NCBI GenBank assembly: GCA_050288085.1
Contig: JBNKDD010000016.1
Span: 1-39,457 of the forward strand
Reading direction: 5' to 3'
DNA: 39,457 nt
Source of the DNA: JBNKDD01 sp050288085
GTDB taxonomy: Bacteria; Chloroflexota; Anaerolineae; Aggregatilineales; UBA3940
The notes below the pieces were generated by a model. That model saw only the letters and a list, made by a program, of their open reading frames with translations, was not told the origin of the DNA and did no database searches. Position 1 is the first letter of the stretch, and each line of letters begins with the position of its first letter. The position numbers and the translations under genes were made by a program. Shown piece by piece: positions 16,606 through 23,341 of the stretch.

Positions 16606-16634
16606 TTGACAATTTAGAGTAAATACTCTACTAT
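16606..16634 (+). promoter_or_regulatory. Sigma-70-type promoter of TetR-nitroreductase operon
   Basis: A perfect -35 TTGACA (16606-16611), a 17-nt spacer and a -10 TACTAT (16629-16634) precede the TetR gene. The spacer is almost filled by the first operator palindrome, so repressor binding should block RNA polymerase. Confidence 0.75.
16615..16630. promoter_or_regulatory. TetR operator 1 (within promoter spacer)
   Basis: TAGAGTAAATACTCTA has perfect 7-bp arms (TAGAGTA/TACTCTA) around AA. It lies between the -35 and -10 elements. Its exact reverse complement recurs at 16641-16656, which supports a dedicated regulator-binding site. Confidence 0.8.
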
Positions 16635-16640
16635 TGGTTT

Positions 16641-16656
16641 TAGAGTATTTACTCTA
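16641..16656. promoter_or_regulatory. TetR operator 2 (at the transcript start)
   Basis: TAGAGTATTTACTCTA is the exact reverse complement of operator 1, centred 26 bp further downstream. It covers the expected transcription start, just before the Shine-Dalgarno of the TetR gene. Confidence 0.8.
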
Positions 16657-16670
16657 AAACGGAGATAAAC

Positions 16671-17279
16671 ATGGCAAAGATCGGAAAGACGAAACTTCAT
16701 ATCCTTGAAACTGCCAGGCAGTTGTTCAACGAGCAGGGGCAGGGGGCGGTATCGACCAATCATATCGCGGAGGCTGCCGGGATCAGCCCCGGTAACCTGT
16801 ACTATCACTACGACAACAAAGAGGACATTATCCGCGCTATCCTGGATTTGATGTTCGCCGAGTGGGAACAGGTTTGGGTGCGATTCCGTGAACGGCAGCC
16901 GTCCCGATCATCGCTGGTAACGGCCCTTGATGAGAGCTTTGCCCTGACCTGGGAGCACCGGTTCTTCTTCCGGGAGCTGTCCAGCCTGGTGATGAGAGAT
17001 CCCCTGTTGGCGGAACGCTACCGGGCCGTACAGGAAAATCGGCTGGCCGAGCAGCAAGCTCTGCTGGATTGGTTTGGGCATTCTGGCCTGTTGACGGATC
17101 AGGCCACGCCGGAGGCCATGCATAACGCCCTGATCGCGATCTGGATGGTCAGCGAATATTGGGTTTCTTTTGTCGAGTCGACCGGGGAACCGGTCACCTT
17201 AGAGCGGGTACAGGATGGTAAGAACGTCGTGATGGGCCTGCTCGATCTTTTCATTAAACAGGACGTTTGGGAGGCTTAA
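16671..17279 (+). CDS. TetR family regulator, autoregulated
   Basis: A 202-residue repressor with an N-terminal helix-turn-helix (ILETARQLFNEQGQGAVSTNHIAEAAGISPGNLYYHYDNKEDI, residues 10-50). The C-terminal part is helical and resembles the TetR_C domains that follow a GNLYYH-type recognition helix. GGAG lies 6 nt before the ATG. Two identical palindromes in the promoter point to direct autorepression. The Tat-exported nitroreductase starts 4 nt after this gene, so it is almost certainly co-transcribed and controlled by the same repressor. The inducer is unknown and could be a nitroaromatic or quinone-like compound (inference). Confidence 0.93.
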   Translation: MAKIGKTKLHILETARQLFNEQGQGAVSTNHIAEAAGISPGNLYYHYDNKEDIIRAILDLMFAEWEQVWVRFRERQPSRSSLVTALDESFALTWEHRFFFRELSSLVMRDPLLAERYRAVQENRLAEQQALLDWFGHSGLLTDQATPEAMHNALIAIWMVSEYWVSFVESTGEPVTLERVQDGKNVVMGLLDLFIKQDVWEA

Positions 17280-17283
17280 AGCC

Positions 17284-18471
17284 GTGACGGAGAATGAGCA
17301 AGAACAACAGGAACAAAAAGTGGATAGGCGTATGTTTCTAAAGTTTATTGGATTAGGTGGGTTGGCGTTGGTTGGTGGAACGGCTTTTCGTGGTATTCAA
17401 TCGGGTATTTTTAGCAGCGGCAAGGGGCCAGCTTATCTCCCCTGGGAAAGCTGGAAAACGCTAGAAGATCCGCTGCCGCTGGTTGGCGCGGCGATCCTGG
17501 CTTCGAATGCCCATAACAGCCAGCCCTGGTTGTTCGGGGTGGGGGAGAAAAGCATCGATGTTTTCCGCGACCCGGCCCGCAACATTGGCGCGATTGACCC
17601 ATTCTTCCGGGAGCAGGTGATCAGCCTGGGCTGTGCGATTGGGAATATCATCGTGGCTGCTCATGGACGTGGCTATGATCCGCAGATCACGCTGCTGCCA
17701 GATATGTCGAATCCCGATCACATGGCGCGGATCAGGTTGGAGGCGGGCGGTTCGGGGTATGGTGATCTGTATCAGGTCATCGATCAGCGGCATACGGATC
17801 GAGCCGCCTATGACACAACGCGCCCGGTTGGGGATGATGTGCTGGCTGCGCTTGAACAAGAGCTTGAGCTTTGCCCCGATGTGCGGATCATTTGGACGAC
17901 TGCCCAGGCAGATAAGGATGAACTGGGAGAGATGATCATCCGGGCGACCGAATCGATTATCGCCGATGAGGAGCAGTCCAGGGATACCTATGGCTGGTAT
18001 CAGAAAACCTGGCAAGATGTCCAGGAGAATCGACACGGCATTACGCTCGATGCGGCGGGTTTATCGCCCACCGTGCGCGGGGTTGCTAAGATGCTGCCCC
18101 CGGTCACCCAGGAGCAAAATGACTCAGGCTGGCTGTCCGGGACGGCTGACCGGCAGGTGCCGACTACGTCGGCGTGGGGGACGATCAGCGTCCGGGATGC
18201 CTTTGATGACCGGCAGCGTTTGCAGGCGGGGATGGCCTGGCAGTTGATCCACCTGCGGGGAACCGTTCTCGGATTGGGGATGCAGCCGGTTAACCAGATC
18301 GTGGAGCGGATTGACCGGGATGTGCAGTTGGGGAATCCGGTTGAATATGATCTGCACACGGCGTTGAATCTCGACTCGGAATGGCAACCTGTTTTCCAGT
18401 TCCGGTTGGGTTATCCGACCCAGGAGGCGCTGCCCGGCCCAAGACGACCGGTGGAAGATGTGTTGGTGTAG
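17284..18471 (+). CDS. Tat-exported nitroreductase-family flavoprotein
   Basis: A 395-residue protein with a twin-arginine signal (DRRMFLKFIGLGGLALVGG, Arg15-Arg16) and an FMN-dependent nitroreductase-like domain. Recognisable parts are ILASNAHNSQPWLF (the flavin-binding NxHNxQPW segment), SLGCAIGNIIVAA, QRHTDRAAYD and a C-terminal FRLGYP strand. It resembles the Acg/TM1586-like branch. Folding with bound flavin before export fits the Tat route. The start is a GTG 4 nt after the TetR stop, with AGGCTTAAAG upstream. The physiological substrate is unknown. Confidence 0.88.
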   Translation: MTENEQEQQEQKVDRRMFLKFIGLGGLALVGGTAFRGIQSGIFSSGKGPAYLPWESWKTLEDPLPLVGAAILASNAHNSQPWLFGVGEKSIDVFRDPARNIGAIDPFFREQVISLGCAIGNIIVAAHGRGYDPQITLLPDMSNPDHMARIRLEAGGSGYGDLYQVIDQRHTDRAAYDTTRPVGDDVLAALEQELELCPDVRIIWTTAQADKDELGEMIIRATESIIADEEQSRDTYGWYQKTWQDVQENRHGITLDAAGLSPTVRGVAKMLPPVTQEQNDSGWLSGTADRQVPTTSAWGTISVRDAFDDRQRLQAGMAWQLIHLRGTVLGLGMQPVNQIVERIDRDVQLGNPVEYDLHTALNLDSEWQPVFQFRLGYPTQEALPGPRRPVEDVLV

Positions 18472-18840
18472 GCATAAGAGAGGAGGCCAGTTATCGGCTT
18501 CCTCTATCTCTGGTGGGCAATCGCTTCAAAGTTATTTTGTACCTGTTGTTAAGCCACCGCGAATAAACTTCGCGGTTCCGGGTTTGCTCTAGCCACGAAT
18601 GTTTATGACGATCTTCGGTCGTCCCGGCGGGTTTGAAGCGCTTGCCCTTCTCTCTCTGCAAATTGTATTGCCAGATATCTCTGTAATATGGTATGATAGT
18701 TCTGAGGTCGGAAATAATTATAGTAATTCGCCACTAACATCCTGGAACCGCATACTGCTAACACCCTAATAAATCCTCAAAAAAGTATATTTCTGAAATC
18801 CCGGCCTTAGTTTCGCTCCGTACTGATAGGGAGGTTTAGC
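18472..18840. other. Intergenic region with a hairpin repeat, no gene seen
   Basis: This 369-nt gap has no convincing coding sequence. It contains the hairpin repeat at 18556-18576 and a second small hairpin, GACGA-TCTTCGG-TCGTC, near 18609. An AT-rich stretch near 18690-18740 may hold the promoter of the downstream gene. Confidence 0.4.
18556..18576. repeat. Dispersed hairpin repeat, second copy
   Basis: ACCGCGAA-TAAAC-TTCGCGGT is an 8-bp stem with a 5-nt loop, 80 nt after the nitroreductase stop. It matches the hairpin at 10408-10428 except that the outer pair is A-T here and G-C there. The flanking TAAGCC and TCC are also shared. The terminal inverted repeats of the first copy are not seen here. 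Confidence 0.7.
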
Positions 18841-19815
18841 ATGCCGAATGTTTCTGTAGGAACTTTTAATCTGAACAACCTTTTCTCACGTTATAACTTC
18901 AAAGCCGAGATAACAGATGTCGCTGAGGATAATCCTCAGGCAGACATGGAGGTTTTGTACACCTTTTCGGATCAATCCAAGCACTGGGAGAGAGAATTTC
19001 GTGGCCGCCTGATCGAGGGTAAGTCTGATAAGGAAACGGCCAGGATAGCCAAACGCATCAAGGCAATGAACGTTGATATCCTGGCGGTACAGGAGGTAGA
19101 GGATATTCTCACCTTGAAGGAGTTTGTTCGAGACTACCTTGATGGCATGTATCCCCATGTCGCGCTGATCGAAGGCAACGATCCGCGTTTTATTGACCTG
19201 GGGATATTGTCAAAGCTGCCCATTGGTGCGCTTACCTCGTGGCAGCAGGTCCCTGATCCGGCAGACCCGGCAAAGCCGATATTTGGCCGCGATCTGTTGG
19301 AAGTGGAAATCTTGAACCGGTCACGCAAACAGCGGCTTTTTACGTTGTTTAATAATCACCTGAAAAGCCACTTTGTGCCCTATGATGTGGATCAGGAAGA
19401 AGGGGCGCGGTTAGCCAATGAGCGTCGCCAACGTCAGGCAACCGTCACGGCGCAGATTATCAAGAAACGGATGCGGCCTAACAGCCGTTTCATCGTCGTT
19501 GGAGATATGAATGACCCGGCGGATTCAAAGTGGCTGGCACCGCTTATCAAGTCCGGTGATCTAAAGCTCAAGAATGCGTTGACAGCCCCGCAAGAAACCC
19601 GCCCTGCTAAAGCGGATGATCCCGGCCCCAGTACAACCGCCTGGACTCATCGTTTCAAACCGTCGGGCAAGCCTGCTGAGTATCATCTTTACGATCAAAT
19701 CTGGCTGAGTCCCGCATTGGCTGGAAAGCAGGTTGAAGCTTGGATAGAGCGTCGGACAACTCATGGCGGAGATGGCAGCGATCATGATCCGTCCTGGGTC
19801 GTGTTGAAGCTGTAG
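18841..19815 (+). CDS. Endonuclease/exonuclease/phosphatase (EEP) family protein
   Basis: A 324-residue metal-dependent phosphohydrolase of the EEP superfamily (DNase I-like). Visible motifs in order are TFNLNNLF (Asn), ILAVQEVEDI (Glu, metal ligand), DLGILSKLPIG, FNNHLKSHF (catalytic His), IVVGDMNDPADS (Asp/Asn) and GSDHDPSWV (Asp-His). There is no signal peptide. GGGAGG lies before the ATG. The substrate could be nucleic acid, a phosphoinositide-like lipid or another phosphodiester. It is convergent with the NHLRC2-like gene across a 22-bp palindrome. Confidence 0.9.
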   Translation: MPNVSVGTFNLNNLFSRYNFKAEITDVAEDNPQADMEVLYTFSDQSKHWEREFRGRLIEGKSDKETARIAKRIKAMNVDILAVQEVEDILTLKEFVRDYLDGMYPHVALIEGNDPRFIDLGILSKLPIGALTSWQQVPDPADPAKPIFGRDLLEVEILNRSRKQRLFTLFNNHLKSHFVPYDVDQEEGARLANERRQRQATVTAQIIKKRMRPNSRFIVVGDMNDPADSKWLAPLIKSGDLKLKNALTAPQETRPAKADDPGPSTTAWTHRFKPSGKPAEYHLYDQIWLSPALAGKQVEAWIERRTTHGGDGSDHDPSWVVLKL

Positions 19816-19820
19816 AAGAC

Positions 19821-19842
19821 GGGGCGGTTCGCGAACCGCCCC
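19821..19842. repeat. 22-bp palindromic repeat, copy 3
   Basis: A perfect 22-bp palindrome, GGGGCGGTTC joined through GC to GAACCGCCCC. It starts 6 nt after the EEP stop and lies in the 50-nt gap to the convergent NHLRC2-like gene. It is followed by TAC. Its position fits a bidirectional terminator. Confidence 0.85.
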
Positions 19843-19865
19843 TACTCTCCTTTTCGGGAATTTGG

Positions 19866-21977
19866 CTACTCCGGCGGGATTACTTCTCGCTCGATGGTAA
19901 TTACGCTGCTCTCAGCACCGGCCTCAACCGTGACGGGAATCTCCATCACCACCGTTTCGATGTAACAGAGTGCTTCTTCACCTTCGCGGCAGTAGTAGAG
20001 GGTCAGGTCGGCGACCAGCGTATCCTCGCCCTCGACCAGCGTGATCGGGATGCGTACCTCTGTCTCATCGATGATCTGGGTGGCCTCGTTCTCGGTGATC
20101 TGCACCGCTTCCCCATCGGAGGAATAGGTCACCGCCGAGTCGATCAGGTCGTTGATCTTCATACCTTCCGGCAGGGTCAGGTCAAGCGCGATCTGGCCGT
20201 CACCGGCCCGGACGGTCTGCTCCGGCAGGGTCAGGTCGGGATCAGCTTCGCGGTTCCCGCCGACTATGATCACCGGATCGACGATCATCAGGGTGTCGGG
20301 GTTGGCAAAGACCACTGTGCTGACTTTGCCGCTGTCCAGATCGATCACCCGGATGGCGTGGTTGTTGGTGTCGGCCACATACAATTTGCCGTCGGCATAA
20401 TCGAGGCCGCCCGGTTCATCGAATTGGGCTACGTCCGCGCCGCCATCCCGGAATCCGCCGTTTCCATCCAGACCAAAGATGGTTGTCGTTTCGGTCGTTT
20501 GCGGGTCGATCTGCTTGATCTTGTTGTTGTAGGTATCGGCAAAGTAGAGTGTCAGGCCGTCGGGCGTGCCGGTTACTCCCAGCGGGTGCTGTAAACGCGA
20601 GTCGCCTAACTCCCCATCAACGTCGCCGAAGTCAAACAGGCTGTTGAAATCTGGCCCGGCCAGTGTGCGGACTTCGTCTACCTGGAAATCGGCGACCCGG
20701 ATGCTGCTCGATTCCGAGTCGGCGAAGTACAGCTTCCCATAGGAATAGTACAGGCCGCTTGGTTGGGCCAATCTGGAATATGAGAGCGTGTCGTTTATCA
20801 GTGCCTCACCGCCGTCACCGACTTCGACCTCTAATTTGTTTGTGTCCAGATCAAGTGACCAGATTTGATGGGTTCCGGCCATCGCGATATACAGCTTATT
20901 ACCGGCTCCAAACTCCACATCCCAGGGGCTGCGCAGATCAACGGCCAATGGATCGGGACCTGGCCCGCCAGCAAGCGAGTAGCCTGTCCCTTGCTTCCCC
21001 GTCCCGGCGACGGTGGTGACCGTTCTCTCGGCCAGGTCAATCGCCCGGATGGCATGATTATTGGTGTCGGCCACGTACAGTACCTCGTCTTTGAGGGCCA
21101 TTCCCTGCGGCTTGTTGAAGGTAGCTTCGTCGAATGCCCCCTCGTCGTAACCGCTGTAGCCGGTGCCGATCACGTCCAGCACCTCGTAGCTTTCCAGGTC
21201 AGCGATCACGATCCGGTGATGGTTGCTGTCAGCGATGAACAGCCGCCCTCCGTCGGTATCGGCCAGCACCTTCCCGGGGAATAAGAGCGGCGTGCCGGGA
21301 TTGCCTGCCCCTTCCAACGACAGGGCGATTGGCTCCCGGTTGATCTCCCCAGCGGCGTCGTAAGCCTCAACCAGTTTGCCGATAAGCTCGTCGAAGGGGG
21401 CGTAGGGAATCTCGCCCGCATCAATCGCGATCAGGTTGCCGCGCGGCTCGATGACGGCGAAGGTCGGCCAGGCGCGGGAACCGTACAGCGACCATACTTC
21501 GAATTCATCGTCGTTGATCACCGGGTGGTGTAGATCGTAACGCTGCACGATCTGGCGGAGGTTTTCGGTCTGTCCCTCGCCGACAAACTTGGCTGAGTGC
21601 ACGCCGATCACGATCAGCTCGTCCGGGTATTTTGCTTCGAGCTTCATCAGAGTGGGGATCATGTGGATGCAGTTGATGCAGCCGTAGGTCCAGAAATCGA
21701 GGATCACGACCTTGCCGCGCAGATCGGTGATCGATAAGGGGGCATCAACGTTGATCCATTCCAGGCCGGATGGAAATTCCGGGGCGGCGACCTTGCCGAT
21801 CAGGTCATCCGGTATACCGCCGGGCTCTGTTGCTGCTTCCGTCTCACTTCCGGCGGAATCGGTTTCTCTTTCGGTGGGGAGTGGGGTGTCAATCTGTGCC
21901 GGTATTGTGCCGGGAGCGCTGCATGCTGCCAATACCAATCCAAACAGGGCTGCCACTACTATCCATCTATGTTTCAT
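19866..21977 (-). CDS. NHLRC2-like lipoprotein (thioredoxin domain plus NHL propeller)
   Basis: A 703-residue lipoprotein with a signal peptide and lipobox (LVLAACS, Cys19). Residues 58-205 are a TlpA/ResA-like thioredoxin domain with the motif Cys100-Ile-Asn-Cys103 (FWTYGCINCIHMIPTL). Residues 215-560 carry NHL beta-propeller repeats, each with a NHHRIVIAD-, NHAIRAID- or NKIKQID-type blade. The last part is a beta-rich domain. This is the architecture of animal NHLRC2 and its bacterial homologues. It probably acts as an extracytoplasmic thiol-disulfide protein. The start at 21977 gives the signal peptide directly; the in-frame ATG at 22025 does not. Confidence 0.9.
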   Translation of the reverse strand: MKHRWIVVAALFGLVLAACSAPGTIPAQIDTPLPTERETDSAGSETEAATEPGGIPDDLIGKVAAPEFPSGLEWINVDAPLSITDLRGKVVILDFWTYGCINCIHMIPTLMKLEAKYPDELIVIGVHSAKFVGEGQTENLRQIVQRYDLHHPVINDDEFEVWSLYGSRAWPTFAVIEPRGNLIAIDAGEIPYAPFDELIGKLVEAYDAAGEINREPIALSLEGAGNPGTPLLFPGKVLADTDGGRLFIADSNHHRIVIADLESYEVLDVIGTGYSGYDEGAFDEATFNKPQGMALKDEVLYVADTNNHAIRAIDLAERTVTTVAGTGKQGTGYSLAGGPGPDPLAVDLRSPWDVEFGAGNKLYIAMAGTHQIWSLDLDTNKLEVEVGDGGEALINDTLSYSRLAQPSGLYYSYGKLYFADSESSSIRVADFQVDEVRTLAGPDFNSLFDFGDVDGELGDSRLQHPLGVTGTPDGLTLYFADTYNNKIKQIDPQTTETTTIFGLDGNGGFRDGGADVAQFDEPGGLDYADGKLYVADTNNHAIRVIDLDSGKVSTVVFANPDTLMIVDPVIIVGGNREADPDLTLPEQTVRAGDGQIALDLTLPEGMKINDLIDSAVTYSSDGEAVQITENEATQIIDETEVRIPITLVEGEDTLVADLTLYYCREGEEALCYIETVVMEIPVTVEAGAESSVITIEREVIPPE

Positions 21978-22022
21978 GATCACTGCGCTTTCCTCATGCC
22001 TGCCGTTAGATTGACCCCCCGC

Positions 22023-22060
22023 CACCGCTGAGGCGGTGTCCGCCCCCCTTGCAAGGAGGG
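22023..22060. repeat. Double-hairpin repeat upstream of NHLRC2-like gene
   Basis: Two adjacent hairpins are seen: CACCGC-TGAG-GCGGTG (22023-22038) and a CCC-x-CCTT-GC-AAGG-x-GGG stem (22043-22060). The compact GC-rich layout in an otherwise plain gap suggests a small dispersed repeat. No second copy was found in this window. Confidence 0.45.
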
Positions 22061-22221
22061 CAAATCACAGCGAGTGGGCTTGCGCGTAAGTGACCACCAA
22101 AGGTCGCGTGATGGGAGGTGTCTTAAGCAGTTTATCTCAAAAATATCTGACTTAATGAGATAAGCCTACCGTTTCGGCGGCCTGGTTTTCCAGCGCATTT
22201 ATGCTTATTTGTGATGGGGTA

Positions 22222-22662
22222 TTAGCGCAGCGAGAGGATCAGGAGCACCATAATCAACGTCATGACATAGATTCCAATCGAAGCGACCAGTAGCAGGGGA
22301 TCGCGTTGATCGGTCGCGGTGGAGTCGGGTTTTCTAAATAACTCGCCGAACCGCCGCTGAACCCTGATCAGCCAGCTACCCTGGGCTTCCCTTGCTCGCC
22401 TGGCTGCGGCAGCATCCTCTGCATCTTGCAGGGCTTGCAGCCGGGTCAGGTGGATGGTTGCCCAGCGGTCGTTGGGCTTGATGTCGAGTATCTGCTCCAG
22501 GCAGTAGATGGCGGTTGCACGGTCGCCAACGACCTGGGCCAGCACCACCCAGCCTGAGGCATCATTAGGGTGGACTTCCAGGTATTCAATACAAGTATCA
22601 CGGGCGCGGTCTTTACGGCCCAGTTTAGCCAAAGCAATAGCACGTTCGAGTTTGGGGTCCAT
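22222..22662 (-). CDS. TPR-like protein with C-terminal membrane anchor
   Basis: A protein of about 146 residues. Residues 1-75 form two to three TPR-like helix pairs (KLERAIALAKLGRKDRARDTCIEYLEVHPNDASGWVVLAQV, and a second unit ending LDIKPNDRWA). A helical Ala/Arg-rich segment follows, and one membrane helix ends the protein (LLLVASIGIYVMTLIMVLLIL). It is probably a tail-anchored scaffold facing the cytoplasm. The ATG at 22662 follows GGAGG at about 11 nt; a GTG 21 nt upstream is a possible alternative. The partner is unknown. Confidence 0.75.
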   Translation of the reverse strand: MDPKLERAIALAKLGRKDRARDTCIEYLEVHPNDASGWVVLAQVVGDRATAIYCLEQILDIKPNDRWATIHLTRLQALQDAEDAAAARRAREAQGSWLIRVQRRFGELFRKPDSTATDQRDPLLLVASIGIYVMTLIMVLLILSLR

Positions 22663-22843
22663 CTGATCGTTATCCTCCACCAAGTTACCCCATTATAACA
22701 GGCAAGAAGGTGTACCGCCCCTACGTTTAGACGGCGTGGTTGTCCCTGGCTGGGTGATTTTTTTGCACTTGACCAATACAGGTAGTAACGGTATCTTTCC
22801 CATCGGGAGCACTCCAGGCATATATCAAATCTGTGAGGAGATC

Positions 22844-23194
22844 ATGAATAAATTAGATGAAATAACCCGGCAGCGGAAGAAGGCCCACGCGAAGATGCTG
22901 AAGCTCGGCTCGAAGGTCTACGGGGCGTTTCTCGATATGGAAGCGGCGGCTTACTCAGATGGTGCGATGCTGGCAAAAAACAAGGAGCTGATCGCTGTCG
23001 GGATATCGGTGGTCATCAACTGCGAATCGTGCATGCAGTGGCATATCGAACAGGCGGCCAAGCATGGCGCTTCGCTGGAAGAAGTGCTGGAAGCGGTCGA
23101 GGTGGGTATTGAGATGGGGGGCGGCCCGGCGACCGTATCCGCCCGGTTTGCGTTGGAAGTCATGGAGGCGGTTTACGGCGAGGACGCAACTTAG
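22844..23194 (+). CDS. Carboxymuconolactone decarboxylase (CMD/AhpD-like) family protein
   Basis: A 116-residue single-domain CMD protein. The redox motif is Cys60-Glu-Ser-Cys63 with His67 (NCESCMQWHIEQA), as in AhpD-like peroxidase partners, so thiol-based reduction is more likely than decarboxylation. The C-terminal helix LEEVLEAVEVGIEMGGGPA is typical. GAGGAG lies just before the ATG at 22844; the longer in-frame start at 22736 lacks support. A decayed copy of the same gene lies at 29196-29353 in the same orientation, beyond the AT-rich cassette. Confidence 0.9.
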   Translation: MNKLDEITRQRKKAHAKMLKLGSKVYGAFLDMEAAAYSDGAMLAKNKELIAVGISVVINCESCMQWHIEQAAKHGASLEEVLEAVEVGIEMGGGPATVSARFALEVMEAVYGEDAT

Positions 23195-23329
23195 CCGGTG
23201 TGATGCTTATTCCATCACCTGGAGTCATCGCAGTATAGACGATGTAACACGGTCGTGGGCCTTGAGAAAGGAAGGAATAGAGCTGAGTGTGAGTACAGTC
23301 GGTGATAGTAAAAAGCGCAGACATAGGGT

Positions 23330-23335
23330 TATAAT
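23330..23335 (+). promoter_or_regulatory. Candidate -10 element for leaderless membrane-protein transcript
   Basis: A perfect TATAAT is followed by six bases and then the ATG at 23342, so transcription would start on or next to the start codon. No Shine-Dalgarno is visible. The -35 region is not convincing. Confidence 0.45.
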
Positions 23336-23341
23336 CACCGG

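Noticed and set aside
22736..22843. N-terminal extension of the CMD gene
   Set aside because: The extension has no CMD homology, and a GAGGAG site lies just before the ATG at 22844.
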